Assembly: GCA_010279815.1 (NCBI GenBank)
Contig: QEOQ01000697.1
Location: forward strand, 170,813 to 234,812
DNA: 64,000 nt
Source of the DNA: Brachionus plicatilis
Taxonomy: Eukaryota; Rotifera; Eurotatoria; Ploima; Brachionidae
Direction of reading: 5' to 3'
In this document: positions 13,701-25,596 of the stretch, piece by piece
Layout: every line of letters starts with the position of its first letter
How positions within the stretch are numbered: the stretch's first letter is position 1
Made by a program: the position numbers and the translations under genes
Notes under the pieces: generated by a model
What the model saw: the letters and a program-made list of their open reading frames with translations, nothing else
The model's database searches: none
Told to the model about the DNA's origin: nothing

Positions 13701-16700
13701 GAAAAGGATGTCTATTTTTTTATTGTACAAAATCTCTTGGAAAAAATGCCAAAAATTCTTAAGGCATTTGAAATAAATTTTCGATTAAATTTTTTTCCAA
13801 TCAGCCTGAATCAAGATTTTTCAAGCTGATAATGCAAACATTCAAATGTTATTCCATCGGTATTTTTTTTTCCAAAATTTCTTTGTCTTTGATTGTCTAA
13901 AATTTACAAAAATAAAAACCTAATTTAGCCCAAATTAAGATTATACAATCCTTAAAAAAACAAGTTGTGTTTTAAAACTAATCTTGGCTTTCGTTGAAAT
14001 AATCTTGGGCTTATGTTCACGTTTACTTCAACTCTGACTGAGTTGTGTAACTCGGCAATTATTTCATTTTTTTAAATGAAAATAAATTACAAGATATAGA
14101 TAATGAATTAATAATTATGGTTTTTATGGTTTGACACAATATTTTGCTTGTGTATTATTAATTAAGATTTTTTGTTTATTACAAGTGCCTTGAGCATCTA
14201 AATTTTTACATGATTATTTTCTTTCATATCAGAAAATCACATAGTTTCTTTTTTTTCTAGCTATTGTTTCTAATTTTTCACTCTTCATAAAATTTTGACC
14301 CATTACTAAAGTATTTTAATTAACTCAGAATAAAGTAGAATTGTGAAAAAATCATAAATTTCAATTTAATTTAGTTGGTAAAACTTTAATTGAATTTTGA
14401 TTTTGTCAAATAAAAATTATGTCAAGCGCTTGGCTGTCGATAAACAGCGTTCTAAAATACGACTAATTGATTTAATGTTTTACAGTGACCTAAAGAGTTC
14501 CACAGAATAAAAATTTCAAAAAATCTGTCAGAATCGATAAATTAGTTGGCTCTAGCAAAAAAAAAATATTCATTTGGCTAGTATTAAATAGAAAAATTTT
14601 AATTAAATTTAAGCTTAAGCTTTGAGTACTTTTTAAATCTTGAAAAATTATTAATCACACAAATGATAATAAAATTCCCTAGAAGGTTTGAAAGATAAAT
14701 CAACAATCATTCTTATTTTTAAATTGCTTCATTTAAATGATATCAACTAGTTTTGAAATTATGCCTAAATTTTGCGGGCAATTAAAATCTTTTATAAAAT
14801 TTCACGAAATAATTTTTATAAAATACCCATTCATTCAAATTTTTTCCGAATATTTAATTGATTATTAACTCTTAAAATGATGTAAATTCTATTTTTTACA
14901 AAATTTAGAAACAAAAAAGAAAAAAATTGAGCTAAGTATTTTTTTTTCAAAGAGCCGAAAAAAGATTTATAAAAAAAGAAAGCAACCTTGAAAGAGACAT
15001 ATCCAATCGAGGCGGTTGCTTTTTAAAATTCAATGACAAACATAAATGAAAAGCTTGGATTACTTTTGAGCGATTAAATTACCAACTAAAAGAGGCTAAA
15101 AGCTAACTATTAAATATTATTTTTGGTTTTTAATTATGTTTGTCACTAAAACAATGTCCCAATATCCTTGGGATTTCCATCAACGAATAATTATTTTTAA
15201 AGTTCTAATAATATTTAAATATCAATCAACTATCATTTCAGATTTTTGAAATTGCCTCAGCTAAATGATACGAACTAGGTTGGAAATTTCTTAGGGCTAT
15301 TATTATCTTACGCAAGCATTATTGGGTTATTTAAAAGCTAAAATAAATATTGTTAAATAAAAAAGTGCTTCAACCTATATATGAAAATCAAGCAGAAGAT
15401 TTTTTATTTTTTTTTACTCAGAAAAACCGGAGATTAGATATTAAGGTAAATTTTGTCATTTCCACAAGTCCAAAATTTATTTCAACAATCACAAATAGTA
15501 TTTGATTAAACAAAAACTTGATATTGCTTCAATTAAACAGTCTAAGATTTTTTAAAACTAAATAATTTTCATAAAACCATTCAAGAGCTTTTAGAGCTAG
15601 AAATTAATTTAATGCTTTCCACTCAGTCGATGCTCATAAACGGGTTTATTAAATTGGTCTAAAAAAGATAAAATTAATTTTGCTGACAATCAATTGTATT
15701 AGGAAATATTTTTAAAGTAAGTAGAACTAAAAAAACAAACTTAAAATAGAATCCATAAAATAAAATAAAATAGAATTTTATATTTTATGAATCATTAACT
15801 CATTATCTAAGCAATTAATTTTATTACTGCTTTAAAAAGGCTTACTAAACTGGTTATATTTATTTTTAAATAATAAAAATAAATTTCAACAAATTTAAAT
15901 TAATTAAAGTGAAAGATATGAAATATCGTTTTTTATTTTCTACTAACCCCAAAAAAAAGAATTCATTTTTCTGCAACAAAAACTAATATGTCCTCGATAA
16001 GTTTAACATAAGAAAAAATTAGAATCACTTTCAAATGGTATTAAAATCAACAAGCGCCATGAACTTTCGAAAATTTTGAATGATCTTAGGTAAAGAATGG
16101 ATTAATTATCAATCAAGAATTTTCTCTAGTAATACATTGCGTAATTTCAAACAATCACCTTTCAAAAAAATTCCTTTATTAGTTAAAAAAATTAAATGGT
16201 TTGGCTCTTAATAGCTGAATCAAACACCACACAAAATATTTGACTGAACTTAAGTTTGTAATTTTGGAAATATTTGCTTTAATTTTTTTAAAAATTTTGT
16301 TTCTTCCAGAGCAATTGAATTAAAAGTAATTACGAAAAAAATATGGCTTCTTAAATTAAATAGTAAATAGAGTTTTTATTTTGAGTTTTTTATTTTATTT
16401 TAGAATTGAATGGCTTCTCTATTTTCAAATTACCTTTTTTTATTTACTATAAAGTTGTGTGCCGGGAAATATAATTTCGATTGAACCTAAAGGAAAAAAT
16501 CATCTAATTAATTTTTGCAAAAACTAAATTATTGTTCACATTGGCAGTAAGCCATATGAAAATACTAAAGGTCCGAAAATGCCTCAATTGTTCACAAATT
16601 AATTTCATGGTAACCAAATAAAATATAAAGCTTCTTGTAATTCTTAACATAATTCCTAAATCGGAATGCTTTTAAATTTTCTATTCTTTTTTAAAATGGA

Positions 16701-19608
16701 TTCAATTAACATTAATTCAAATTAAAAAAAAATAGAAAACGTTTATAGTTTTTATTAAAAAAATATTGATTTAAATTTCGAAAAGCTTCTGGTAGCTAAG
16801 TTTATTGAGATGTAATCTTAAAATTCATTATTTTAGTAGAAAATTTTGCCAAAAAAATTTCGTTTTTAAAAAATCAACTTTTATTACATTTTAAAATATC
16901 TCCTCATTTTATAATAATCTAGAATTCTAAAATTTTGTTTGGACTGATTTTTGGCCAAGATTATATCATACCATAGATATCATAGATTGAGCTCTAAATT
17001 TTCTTGGTTTCAAAAATTTACTGATAAAAAATTAATTTCTCACCTTCAAGAAATAAAGAAAAAATTTCAGTTCTTATTAAAATTTATTTCGAATTTAAAA
17101 AATTTTTGATTTTTTTGTTGACTATTTCTCCATTATTTAAACTCAAAAATATTACTGAAAATTTTAAAAGAAAGATCATGAAAGATACTCAAAAACGCAT
17201 TTTCTAAAAAATTTTAAATTTGAAAACTTATTAACTATATATGTAAATTTTCGTTTCTAATTCATATTAGTTTATCTATTACTAATGCTCTAATTTTCAT
17301 GTTTATTGAGTGTAAATAAATTATTAACTTAATTTCCAAAAATATTTTAGATTTCTTTAAAAATTTTCGAATGATTCAAAAAATATAATTTTATAGTCTT
17401 GATTTGAAAAATGAAGCTTAATCAATTCAAAATTTAATTTCAATTAAGTAAAACCATGCAAATTAGAAACAATCACATTTTTAGTTATCTATCAGCTTAC
17501 ATTATCAAATATCATTCTGAAAATAATTTGAATGTTTCTTTAAAATTTTAGTTTTTTTTTTAATAATGAATAAATATTTTGACTCACTCCTTAATTTCTC
17601 AAACTTAATATAGTCAAATAAAGATAACCTAAAAGTTTTCCTTCATTGTCCATAAAAAAACGCCGATCTTCGTTTCTAAAAAAATTGAATAATTTTTTCA
17701 TAAAATATGTCTTCATTTAAAAAAAAAATACAGAATTTTTTATTTGAATACGCTCACAATTTCAAAATTAAATGAAAACTTCATTTAAGATTTAGAGACT
17801 CAATTATTCATTTAAAAATTGAAATAAAAAGTAGCTTGTTAATTCCTTTCTATTAAAAAAACGAATTACTCTTAAATTTTTTAGATATGAATTAGCTTTT
17901 ATTTATTTAAATGCAAAAAAAATTTTTTTAGAAGTAATAATCGATTTATTTTGATTGAGACTGGTAAAGTTATTAAGAACATACTTAGGAAACATTAAAT
18001 TTTTTTTTAAAAACCAGTTCTCACTAATTTTACTTAAGTTGGCTTTTATTTATTTAATCTTTGTATTAAGTAAACGTTGCTATTGAATTTCCTACTAAAA
18101 GAAAATCTTTTTTCTAAAATGAATTAATAATAGTTGCAATGAAACAAGTTTAAATTCAAGCAAAAATCTGTTTGTCTATGGTCATCAAAATAAAACGAGA
18201 ATTAAAAATAGAAAAAAAGAATTAGCTAGGTAAACAAAATTTTTAGTTTTAAATGAAACTTGGATTGTATAGAATTTTGAAACCTGGTGCAAACTCTATT
18301 GACTAAAGCTACTAGATATAAGATTTTGGATCTTAGTCTCTAGAATATTTAAATTTTGGGTTTGCAAATGCAAAATTTCAATCAAATGAAGCCACGGTCT
18401 AATTCGAAAATTTCTCTGTCGGTAGTTCGGCAAGAATTTTCATATGGTCTTAAACCGCAAAAAAGTTTTACGCATATTAGAAATTGATTCAAGACGATGA
18501 TGCCAATCAAAAATCATTTGTTAATATGTTCGATGGAACAATTCCAGTCTAATAGAATTAAAGATATTTACGCTTAACTTAAAGATTACTTTCTGATTAT
18601 TTATTCAGACTTTTAATGTAATATTTAATTAGAGTCAGACTTTCGAATGGTTTTCATATTTCTATCAAAATGTTTCAAACAAAATCGAAAACCACACAAT
18701 TTGATATGAATTTCAGCTTTCAGCTTAAGTATAATTTTTTAGCTTTTTTAAAATTTTTTAAATAAATAAAATAAATGAATTTTAACTTTCTATTAGCTTA
18801 AAGACATTTTAATTGTTAAATTTACATTTTACTTAATAAATAAACCTTGTTTTTAAACATTGAAAATTTTCATGCCAAACTACTTAATTTTTTTTGTTAA
18901 AATCCATAATAAGATTTTTTGAATTAGAATCGAGTTTAAATAAAATTAAACAACTATAAAAATTATTTAAAAAGCTTTAGAAACAATCTTTTAAAAATCA
19001 AAAAAAAAATTGAAAAGTTATATTTTTACTAACATTAATTATATCTTTGGGACTTTAAAAAAGGCTTTTTGTAATGCAAATTTTGGGTTGTAAATTTTTA
19101 TTTTGAGATAATTTAAAGACAAAATATATGCACTTATTCGAATTCTTTTAAAAAATTAAAGTTGATTAAACATATATTTCTAAATCATTTTCTAAGAGTA
19201 ATGCAAGAATCTTAAATACAATTAAATAATCTTAAATTCAGATTTATATATTTTCTTTTAAATTAAAAATATTTAAGAAATATGCTTTAAAATTTTGTAA
19301 TGGCAATCGAATAAGACATAATTGAAAGCAATATTTATCTTTAAAAAATACACCTTCTATAAAATAAAGTAAAAGATTACAAAAAAATTTAATCTTAACT
19401 AATTTATCTTATCAAAAAAAAAAATTAGCTAAATAGATAAATTAAAATATTTTTTATAAATTTGATGTTATTTACAATGAAAAATTTCGAAAAAATTTAA
19501 ATTTTGTTTTAATTCAATAAAGCATTCAATGGATTGTGAATATTCAATTTTATCTTTTCAATAATTTTTATATTTTTATAATTTAGTTCTTTAAAATGCT
19601 TGATTTTA

Positions 19609-19941
19609 GGTAAAATGTAATTTATTGTACATTTTTTTATTTTCACATTTTTACATTTTTGAGAGAAGAGAAAAAAATCTCAAAATCAAAAAATCTAAAA
19701 AAATTTTCATTCAAGAAAAGTAATAATAAATTCGCAATTACTTAAAAAGGAGTTTTAGAAAAATTTAAATGTAAAAACCAAGGATAATTTTTTGAAAATC
19801 CCTTTTAATTAATTGCGAATTTATTATTACTTTTCTTGAATGAAAATTTTTTAAAATTTTTTGATTTTGAGATTTTTTTTTCTTCACTCAAAAATGTAAA
19901 AATGTAAAAATATAAAGATGTACAATAAATTACATTTTGCC
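19609..19941. mobile_element. Foldback MITE, copy A (333 bp)
   Basis: The element begins GGTAAAATGTAATTTATTG and ends with the inverse CAATAAATTACATTTTGCC. The two halves are inverted copies of about 150 bp with a short centre near 19776. It is flanked by an 8-bp direct repeat TGATTTTA (19601-19608 and 19942-19949). It carries no coding capacity. A second copy lies at 29287-29603 and half a copy at 29078-29240. Confidence 0.75.
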
Positions 19942-22900
19942 TGATTTTAAGCAATTTTGCTTAATACAGTAAAATAAGTCAGCAAAAAAATTTTATTTTG
20001 CACGCCATTAAATAGTGTTCTAATAAACTGTGAAATTACTATGCAGAGTTTTTGGGTTATTTTTTCGGATTAAGCAAAGTTGCTTAAACATTAACCATTT
20101 ACACAATTAAAAGTCTGTTTATAAAAAAATCATTTTAACTATACTGAATTAAAAAGATCGAACCGTAACAAGCTTCACAACACCAAACTTAATTCTAAAA
20201 TTTAACTTTTAATTCAGTAAAATTTAAAAGATTTACATTTAATTCTCAAACAAAATTTAATTATTTTGCACCTAAAAATAAATAATAGTATTACATTAAA
20301 ACTTATAACATTAAGAAAATAATAGTTAATACTGATTTGTACTGATATCAAATAATTGAAAACTAAATTTAATAGCCCGAATTAGGATACCTTTTCTTGC
20401 TTTTATTATTTAATTTAACATTTACTGAAAAAGAACTAAAAAATCAACAATGAATTTGTTCCTCATCCCAACCAAGCTAAACACAATTATATTCGATATT
20501 ATGCTCCTTTTAATCCACTTCCAAACTCAAAATTCTACTTAATTCAGGCCAGAAGATCAAGATCAGAAAGGAAGCATTAATGGTGTTGATTTGCATTAAA
20601 TTTTTAATTTTGTATTATTTTTTTATTTTGTAGCAGAAAAATTTAAATTAATTGAAAATTTTAATTTTCTTATTTAGGAGAAGAAATTTAGTACCACATA
20701 AAATAGCAATTTAAATAGTTGAATAAGGGTATGTTATTCGACGTAAATATGAGCATTTAAACATCGTAAAATTTCACGTGTTCCAAAGAAGTAGACATCT
20801 TCAATCTTAACAAGATACCGGAAAGTTCCTCTTTTCTTAAAAAAATTACATGAATTGGCTTTTATTTTGTGTAACCAACACGTCCTTTAAACCAAAACTT
20901 AGTAAATTCAATTTATTTGAAAATGTCATCTAGAAAGACGAAATGATTGCTGGATTTACTTAAAAAATAAAATTCTATTAATTTCAAAGTAATGGTAACA
21001 AAAGTAAAAGAATGCATAAATTTAAAGGCTTTAAGTAAAATTTTGATTTTATTTTTAAACTGGATATGCTACTTTAGTCCTAATTGTGTTTTACGTAAAA
21101 TTATTTAGAAAATTAGTGGTTTAAAAAAATATTAATTTAAGTAATTTTATTCCAGGGGTTCTTCAAAGAACTATTTATTTGAAAATATTTTATTTTATCA
21201 GTTTGAAGTATGATATTTATTAATTATCGATCTATGGTCAGTTGGATGAAAGTTTTCTGTTCCATCTGTAATGAACTTTGCATTTTATTAATAATTTCAA
21301 TATAAATGAGCAAATAGATTACAAAATCTGAAAGATTTTGATAATTACTAAAAATAATTAATTACACAGCGTAAGGAAAAATCGTTATACAAAAATTTTC
21401 GAAATCTAATCTTAATGTAATTATCTTATCGTAAAAAATGAACCAAATAGATAAAAGAAAATATTTTTTTATAGAATCAAAAAGATTATTTAATAATTTC
21501 GTCAAAAAAATTTAAAAATTCTATTCTCTAAAGCAAAATTATTTTATTTTTTTTAAAAAATTTTTATTAGCTATTACAAAGAAAATTAAAAAATTAAATT
21601 TTTCTAAATTTAGTTTTAGACTCAAGACCCTGCTAAACACATGACACTTCTTATTTAATCTTCTTCCGATTTTCAAAAACTCTTCGCTATCTTGATTTTT
21701 ATGTTTCTTAATGATTATTCTAGCATAAATCATTTCGACTATCCGACAGACTTTTATAATGAAATCGAAAATGAAATCAAGAACTTGGTCTATAAAAATT
21801 TTAATATTGTCATTATTTAATCCAAAATTTTTAGTTAATGATATACTTAGTTCTCTAAAATTTACGTCACGAAGAATTTTCGCCAAAAATTTATTCTTAA
21901 ATTTTAACTTTGGTGCTAAATCAACCAGAAAAAAATGACGGAATTGTTTTAATTCAGCAGAGATACATGGATCTATATAATTGATTGAATAAATGTCAAT
22001 AAACAGACAGTCCAGTTTAAAATTGTAGAAAAGACTGTAAGATTTAGCCTTGTACCAATTAAAATCGAAACCACAAAAGCACCTTATGCTGTCACAACCT
22101 CCATTTTTTTCCATAAAAGAATTGCACTTGGGACATTTTTTGACATCATCTAGCATTATAAAATCTTTTTTATTATTTCCGAAATTTTGTAAATAAAAAC
22201 TATATTGATTGCATGAAATAGGAAAATGAGACTCCTGTTTACAGTTGATGCAGATCGAATGGCCACAAACACATTTGGGAAATTGGTATTGACTGTTAAG
22301 ACTAATGTAATTAGCATGACAATTGGGACATTTAATGAAATTTTGTCTCAGAAGTTCTTCTTTTAAACCAATTTGATATTTTTCAAATTTTTGCTCGGGC
22401 AGAACGTATTTCAGCAAAGACAAGCTTAATTTTTGACTGCAATCGTTGAAACAACATTTTATGTCAAAAGAAAAAAATTTTGAAATTACATGATTTTTCC
22501 AACATTCCACACAGCAACCATGACCACATTGAGCTAATTGTAATTTTAACTCGCAAAAATCATAACAAATTGGACATTCAAATTCGGAGTAAATTAAATT
22601 AAAAGACTGGTCATTTTCGAATGGAATATTCATAATGGGTGATTTTTCCGATTGAATAGGGTCTTCAAATGATTCGAATAAAATATCATTTGATTGACCA
22701 ACTGACTTTACCAATTTTGTTAATCTGAACATTGTTTGACTTATAAGATACTTATTTTCAGATTGGAAATCTCTATCGATTAAAGAAAAATCTTTGTAAG
22801 GCATCGAATGTTTGTCTTTTCTTTTTGTTTCCTTATTTTTTGTTGAGTATTTTTTTTCATTTGAATTTTGGATTTTGAATTCCTGTTTAATCTCGTGTTT

Positions 22901-23422
22901 CGAATGTTGATTCTTCGTTTTACGATTCACTTTCTGGTTGAAGAAGGTTAAGACTTGATCAATCTCATTATCATTTGGTTTGTAAATTGATATTTCCATT
23001 TTTTTTCCAGATTTTCGAATTTTTCCACTTTCTGGATCAATATTAATTTGTTGCTGTAGGTCTTTTCTTACTTTCCAATTTTTGTTTTTATTTAAATTCA
23101 ACTCATAAGTTTGGTTTTGACTGGTTTGAACAAGACATTTTTTAAAATCTTGTTTGCTACTTTTTTTTGACCGTTGCCATTTTTTGTTTTGACTTTTTAC
23201 ATCCAAATACTCTGAAATTATATCTTTTGACATTTTTCATAAAAATTCTTTGTCAATCCAGAATTTTAGTTTAAGATTTATAATAATATTTTAAAATTAA
23301 TTTGAATTTCATAATTCTTTAAGTCTATGAAAATGATTACTTTATCCAATTTAGGCATATATAATAATAGTTGCTGTTTAAGAAATTTAAAAATACATTT
23401 TAATAAATACCATTAATAAAAT
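19779..23422. repeat. Left arm of large inverted duplication (3,644 bp)
   Basis: This segment is the reverse complement of 25597-29240. Positions pair with a constant sum of 49019 at every point I tested (coding region, flanks, 20.0 and 20.4 kb), so there are no net indels, and I found no substitution in the stretches compared. The inner edge is AATAAAAT at 23422. The outer edge lies at the centre of foldback MITE copy A. It carries one RBR ligase gene. Confidence 0.9.
21539..23233 (-). CDS. RBR (RING1-IBR-RING2) E3 ubiquitin ligase, left copy
   Basis: This is a 564-residue single-exon frame with an ATG start. RING1 spans about residues 220-265 (C220, C223, C236, H238, C241, C244, then CC260/261 and C265). 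IBR spans about 302-341 (C302, C305, C321, C323, C328, C331, H336, C341). RING2/Rcat spans about 367-393 with CPKC and NGGCDSIRCFCG, where C380 is the expected catalytic cysteine that accepts ubiquitin from E2. The last pair of zinc ligands usual in Rcat is not evident: WYK stands where a CW.C-type motif is common. The N-terminal 200 residues are Lys/Asn/Gln-rich and unrecognised. The C-terminal 150 residues are hydrophobic/amphipathic, possibly helical and membrane-associated. The frame is identical in protein to the inverted copy at 25786-27480. It is probably cytosolic, with unknown substrate. Confidence 0.8.
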   Translation of the reverse strand: MSKDIISEYLDVKSQNKKWQRSKKSSKQDFKKCLVQTSQNQTYELNLNKNKNWKVRKDLQQQINIDPESGKIRKSGKKMEISIYKPNDNEIDQVLTFFNQKVNRKTKNQHSKHEIKQEFKIQNSNEKKYSTKNKETKRKDKHSMPYKDFSLIDRDFQSENKYLISQTMFRLTKLVKSVGQSNDILFESFEDPIQSEKSPIMNIPFENDQSFNLIYSEFECPICYDFCELKLQLAQCGHGCCVECWKNHVISKFFSFDIKCCFNDCSQKLSLSLLKYVLPEQKFEKYQIGLKEELLRQNFIKCPNCHANYISLNSQYQFPKCVCGHSICINCKQESHFPISCNQYSFYLQNFGNNKKDFIMLDDVKKCPKCNSFMEKNGGCDSIRCFCGFDFNWYKAKSYSLFYNFKLDCLFIDIYSINYIDPCISAELKQFRHFFLVDLAPKLKFKNKFLAKILRDVNFRELSISLTKNFGLNNDNIKIFIDQVLDFIFDFIIKVCRIVEMIYARIIIKKHKNQDSEEFLKIGRRLNKKCHVFSRVLSLKLNLEKFNFLIFFVIANKNFLKKIK

Positions 23423-23435
23423 ACCATTAATACCA

Positions 23436-24152
23436 TTAATTTTACTTTTTAACTTATTCTGAAGGAGCTTTAGCTCGGTACAGAAAACAAATAAATAAAT
23501 AAATAAATCAATTGATCATAAACTTCAAATTGCCGAAAAATCATAATATATGGTCTGTGCAAGAAACTTAGAAGAAAATATAAATCTTGACCTCAAATTT
23601 TACGTTTTAATTTAAATATTGCCGGAAAAGTTAATTTCTTATGACGTTAGACCCAAAACTGGTGGATAAGTTGAAAAAACGATGTAAATCAAACAGAGTT
23701 GGTCAAAAGTCAAACTTTAAAGTCAGAATCGTCAAAAGTCAAAGTCAAAGTCTGACTTTGACTTGAGTTTAAAATAATTTCAAAGTCAAAGTCTGACTTT
23801 GACTTGAGTCAAAAATTATTTCAAAGTCAAAGTCTGACTTTGACTTTGACTTTTGACGATTCTGACTTTAAAGTTTGACTTTTGACCAACTCTGTTTGAT
23901 TTACATCGTTTTTTCAACTTATCCACCAGTTTTGGGTCTAACGTCATAAGAAATTAACTTTTCCGGCAATATTTAAATTAAAACGTAAAATTTGAGGTCA
24001 AGATTTATATTTTCTTCTAAGTTTCTTGCACAGACCATATATTATGATTTTTCGGCAATTTGAAGTTTATGATCAATTGATTTATTTATTTATTTATTTG
24101 TTTTCTGTACCGAGCTAAAGCTCCTTCAGAATAAGTTAAAAAGTAAAATTAA
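23436..24152. repeat. Second palindrome (717 bp) inside the spacer
   Basis: The two halves are near-perfect inverted copies of about 300 bp that pair around position 23794. Both ends carry the GGAGC-TTTA-GCTC hairpin and an (AAAT)n run. The centre is a direct tandem of a ~41-bp unit rich in CAAAGTCAAAGTCTGACTTT. A 1-bp offset between the outer and inner pairing shows a single small indel. The core (about 23694-23895) begins CAGAGTTG and ends CCAACTCTG, like the hAT-type MITEs at 45.0 and 46.4 kb. Confidence 0.85.
23694..23895. mobile_element. hAT-like MITE core at the palindrome centre
   Basis: The terminal inverted repeat CAGAGTTGGTCAAAAGTC, with internal AAGTC/GACTT repeats, resembles the elements at 44979-45345 and 46435-46675. 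The flanks are inverted copies of each other rather than direct target duplications, because the palindrome continues outward for about 230 bp on each side. Confidence 0.5.
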
Positions 24153-24319
24153 AAAAATAAAATAAAAATGAAATAAAATAAAAATAAAATTAAAGTTAAT
24201 AAAATGAGATAAAAAAAAAGAATCAAAATAAAGTAAATAAGCTAAAAATATGAAAATTGAAAAGACATAAATTGGAAAAGATTGTAACATGTGGCACATG
24301 TTTGCATTGAGTATCATTT

Positions 24320-25050
24320 TTCCCTTTTAATATTTTTCCCTGTTAATATTATCCCTCTGTAATTTTTTCCCTGCATGATTTTTTCCCTGTTAAATTTTTT
24401 CCCTCTTAATAATCTATGATAAAATCAGCCGATTAGGAAAAAGATTAATTAAATAAAATTAACCATTTAACTCTGACTATTTAAGAAAAAATAAATAATC
24501 TTTATTTAAAACCCATAATTCAAATTTCTAGCTCAATACCTGAGTGTAAAGCTGAGATGTCTAAATAAAAATATCTTTTTGAAATGAGCCTTGAAGTATA
24601 CCAATTTAGAATTAAAACTTTCTTAAAATATAACAAAAAATTCGGTTCAATCGAAAGAAAGCCCACTGAAGGTTCTAAACATTCAGGTAGATGTAAAAAG
24701 TTTTCTCCGATTGAGACAGTATGCCGATAAGAATACGACAACCTCAAAAAAGAAGCACGAATCGACTCAAATTTTAGCTTTTCAAGAAGCTACGCCGAAA
24801 CTCTCCAACAACTCCAATCGAATTATGATCCAGCAATCGTTGCCGAATATTACCCGAAAGAAGATACAGCCCGGAAGAAGATATTTATTGGCTTAATTTT
24901 TATTATCTTTTTTTAAGTCCTTCTTTATAAAGGGAAAAAATTACGAAAGGGAAAAAGTTTACAAGGGTAAATAACAAAAGGGAAAAAAATTTCAGGGAAA
25001 AATATTAAAAGAGAAAAAGTTTAACAGGGAAAACAGAAAAAGGTAAAAAA
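24320..25050. mobile_element. Foldback/MULE-like element with GGGAAAAA subrepeat ends
   Basis: The left end (about 24320-24405) holds six or so spaced TTTTTCCCT words and the right end (about 24930-25050) holds the inverse AGGGAAAAA words at similar 12-18-bp spacing. Such composite termini are typical of foldback or Mutator-like elements. The middle holds a short coding relic (24731-24916). No clean target duplication was found. Confidence 0.5.
24731..24916 (+). pseudogene. MULE transposase N-terminal relic
   Basis: A 61-codon frame from EYDNLKKEARIDS to a stop at 24916. The phrase AEYYPKEDTARKKIF resembles the linker that follows the FLYWCH-type zinc finger in many Mutator-like transposases. 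It is only a fragment, with no start and no catalytic domain, and it lies between the inverted GGGAAAAA arrays. The assignment is by motif memory and is tentative. Confidence 0.35.
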
Positions 25051-25052
25051 TT

Positions 25053-25410
25053 TAAATGACCAATTTTATGATGCTCAAAATGATCAAATCAAACTAAAAC
25101 TATTAAATAAATTGTTATTTCTTAATAGAAATAATCCAGAGATACATTTTTGGATTTAACATACTTTGTTAAATAAATAAATAAACTCTGCAATATCAAA
25201 ATGCACAATGCAGAATGCACACCATCGAAATGATGCTATTTTAAGTGGATAATTTTTTTGCAGACTTTTGCAGATTTTACCTTTAGATTTAAAAAAGTAT
25301 GTTAAAACCAAAAACTTACCTCGGCGCTAATTCTATTAAAAAATTAAAATTTATTCTACAGTTTTAGTTTGATTTGATAATTTTGAGCATCAAAAATTGA
25401 TCATTAACTT
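25053..25410. repeat. Imperfect inverted repeat, ~115-bp arms
   Basis: The segment at 25054-25165 matches the reverse complement of about 25290-25405 with substitutions; both contain ATGATGCTCAAAA-like and ATCAAATCAAACTAAAAC words. The spacer of ~100 bp has TGCAGA/TGCAC repeats. It is a third foldback structure in the spacer, probably another MITE. It has no coding content. Confidence 0.6.
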
Positions 25411-25596
25411 CAAATTGCCGATTTTTCTTATATTTGATAATTCTAATAAATTGTGCTTGTAATATTTTTCTAAAAACTGGTTATAATTAATTAAATGCGG
25501 CAAACGAATAGACATAGAGGGTAGACTGAAACAAAGTCTGAATTTTCTAGGAACATTTTTAAAAAAAATTCTAAACTTTTTTCGTTAGAAACAAGA

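Larger units (their letters stand above)
2012..19600. other. AT-rich gene desert
   Basis: About 17.6 kb of A/T homopolymer-rich DNA with no reading frame that carries a recognisable domain. It contains a short (CA)n run near 2354-2372, a direct-repeat pair at 2.7/3.4 kb and a hairpin-bearing patch near 3290-3350. One isolated GC-rich patch lies at about 9114-9160, and a few short AT-rich frames are compatible with chance. It could be intergenic or intronic. I saw no RNA gene in it. Confidence 0.6.

Noticed and set aside
24126..24317. Phe-rich 63-codon minus frame
   Set aside because: It arises from A/T simple sequence at the edge of the palindrome.
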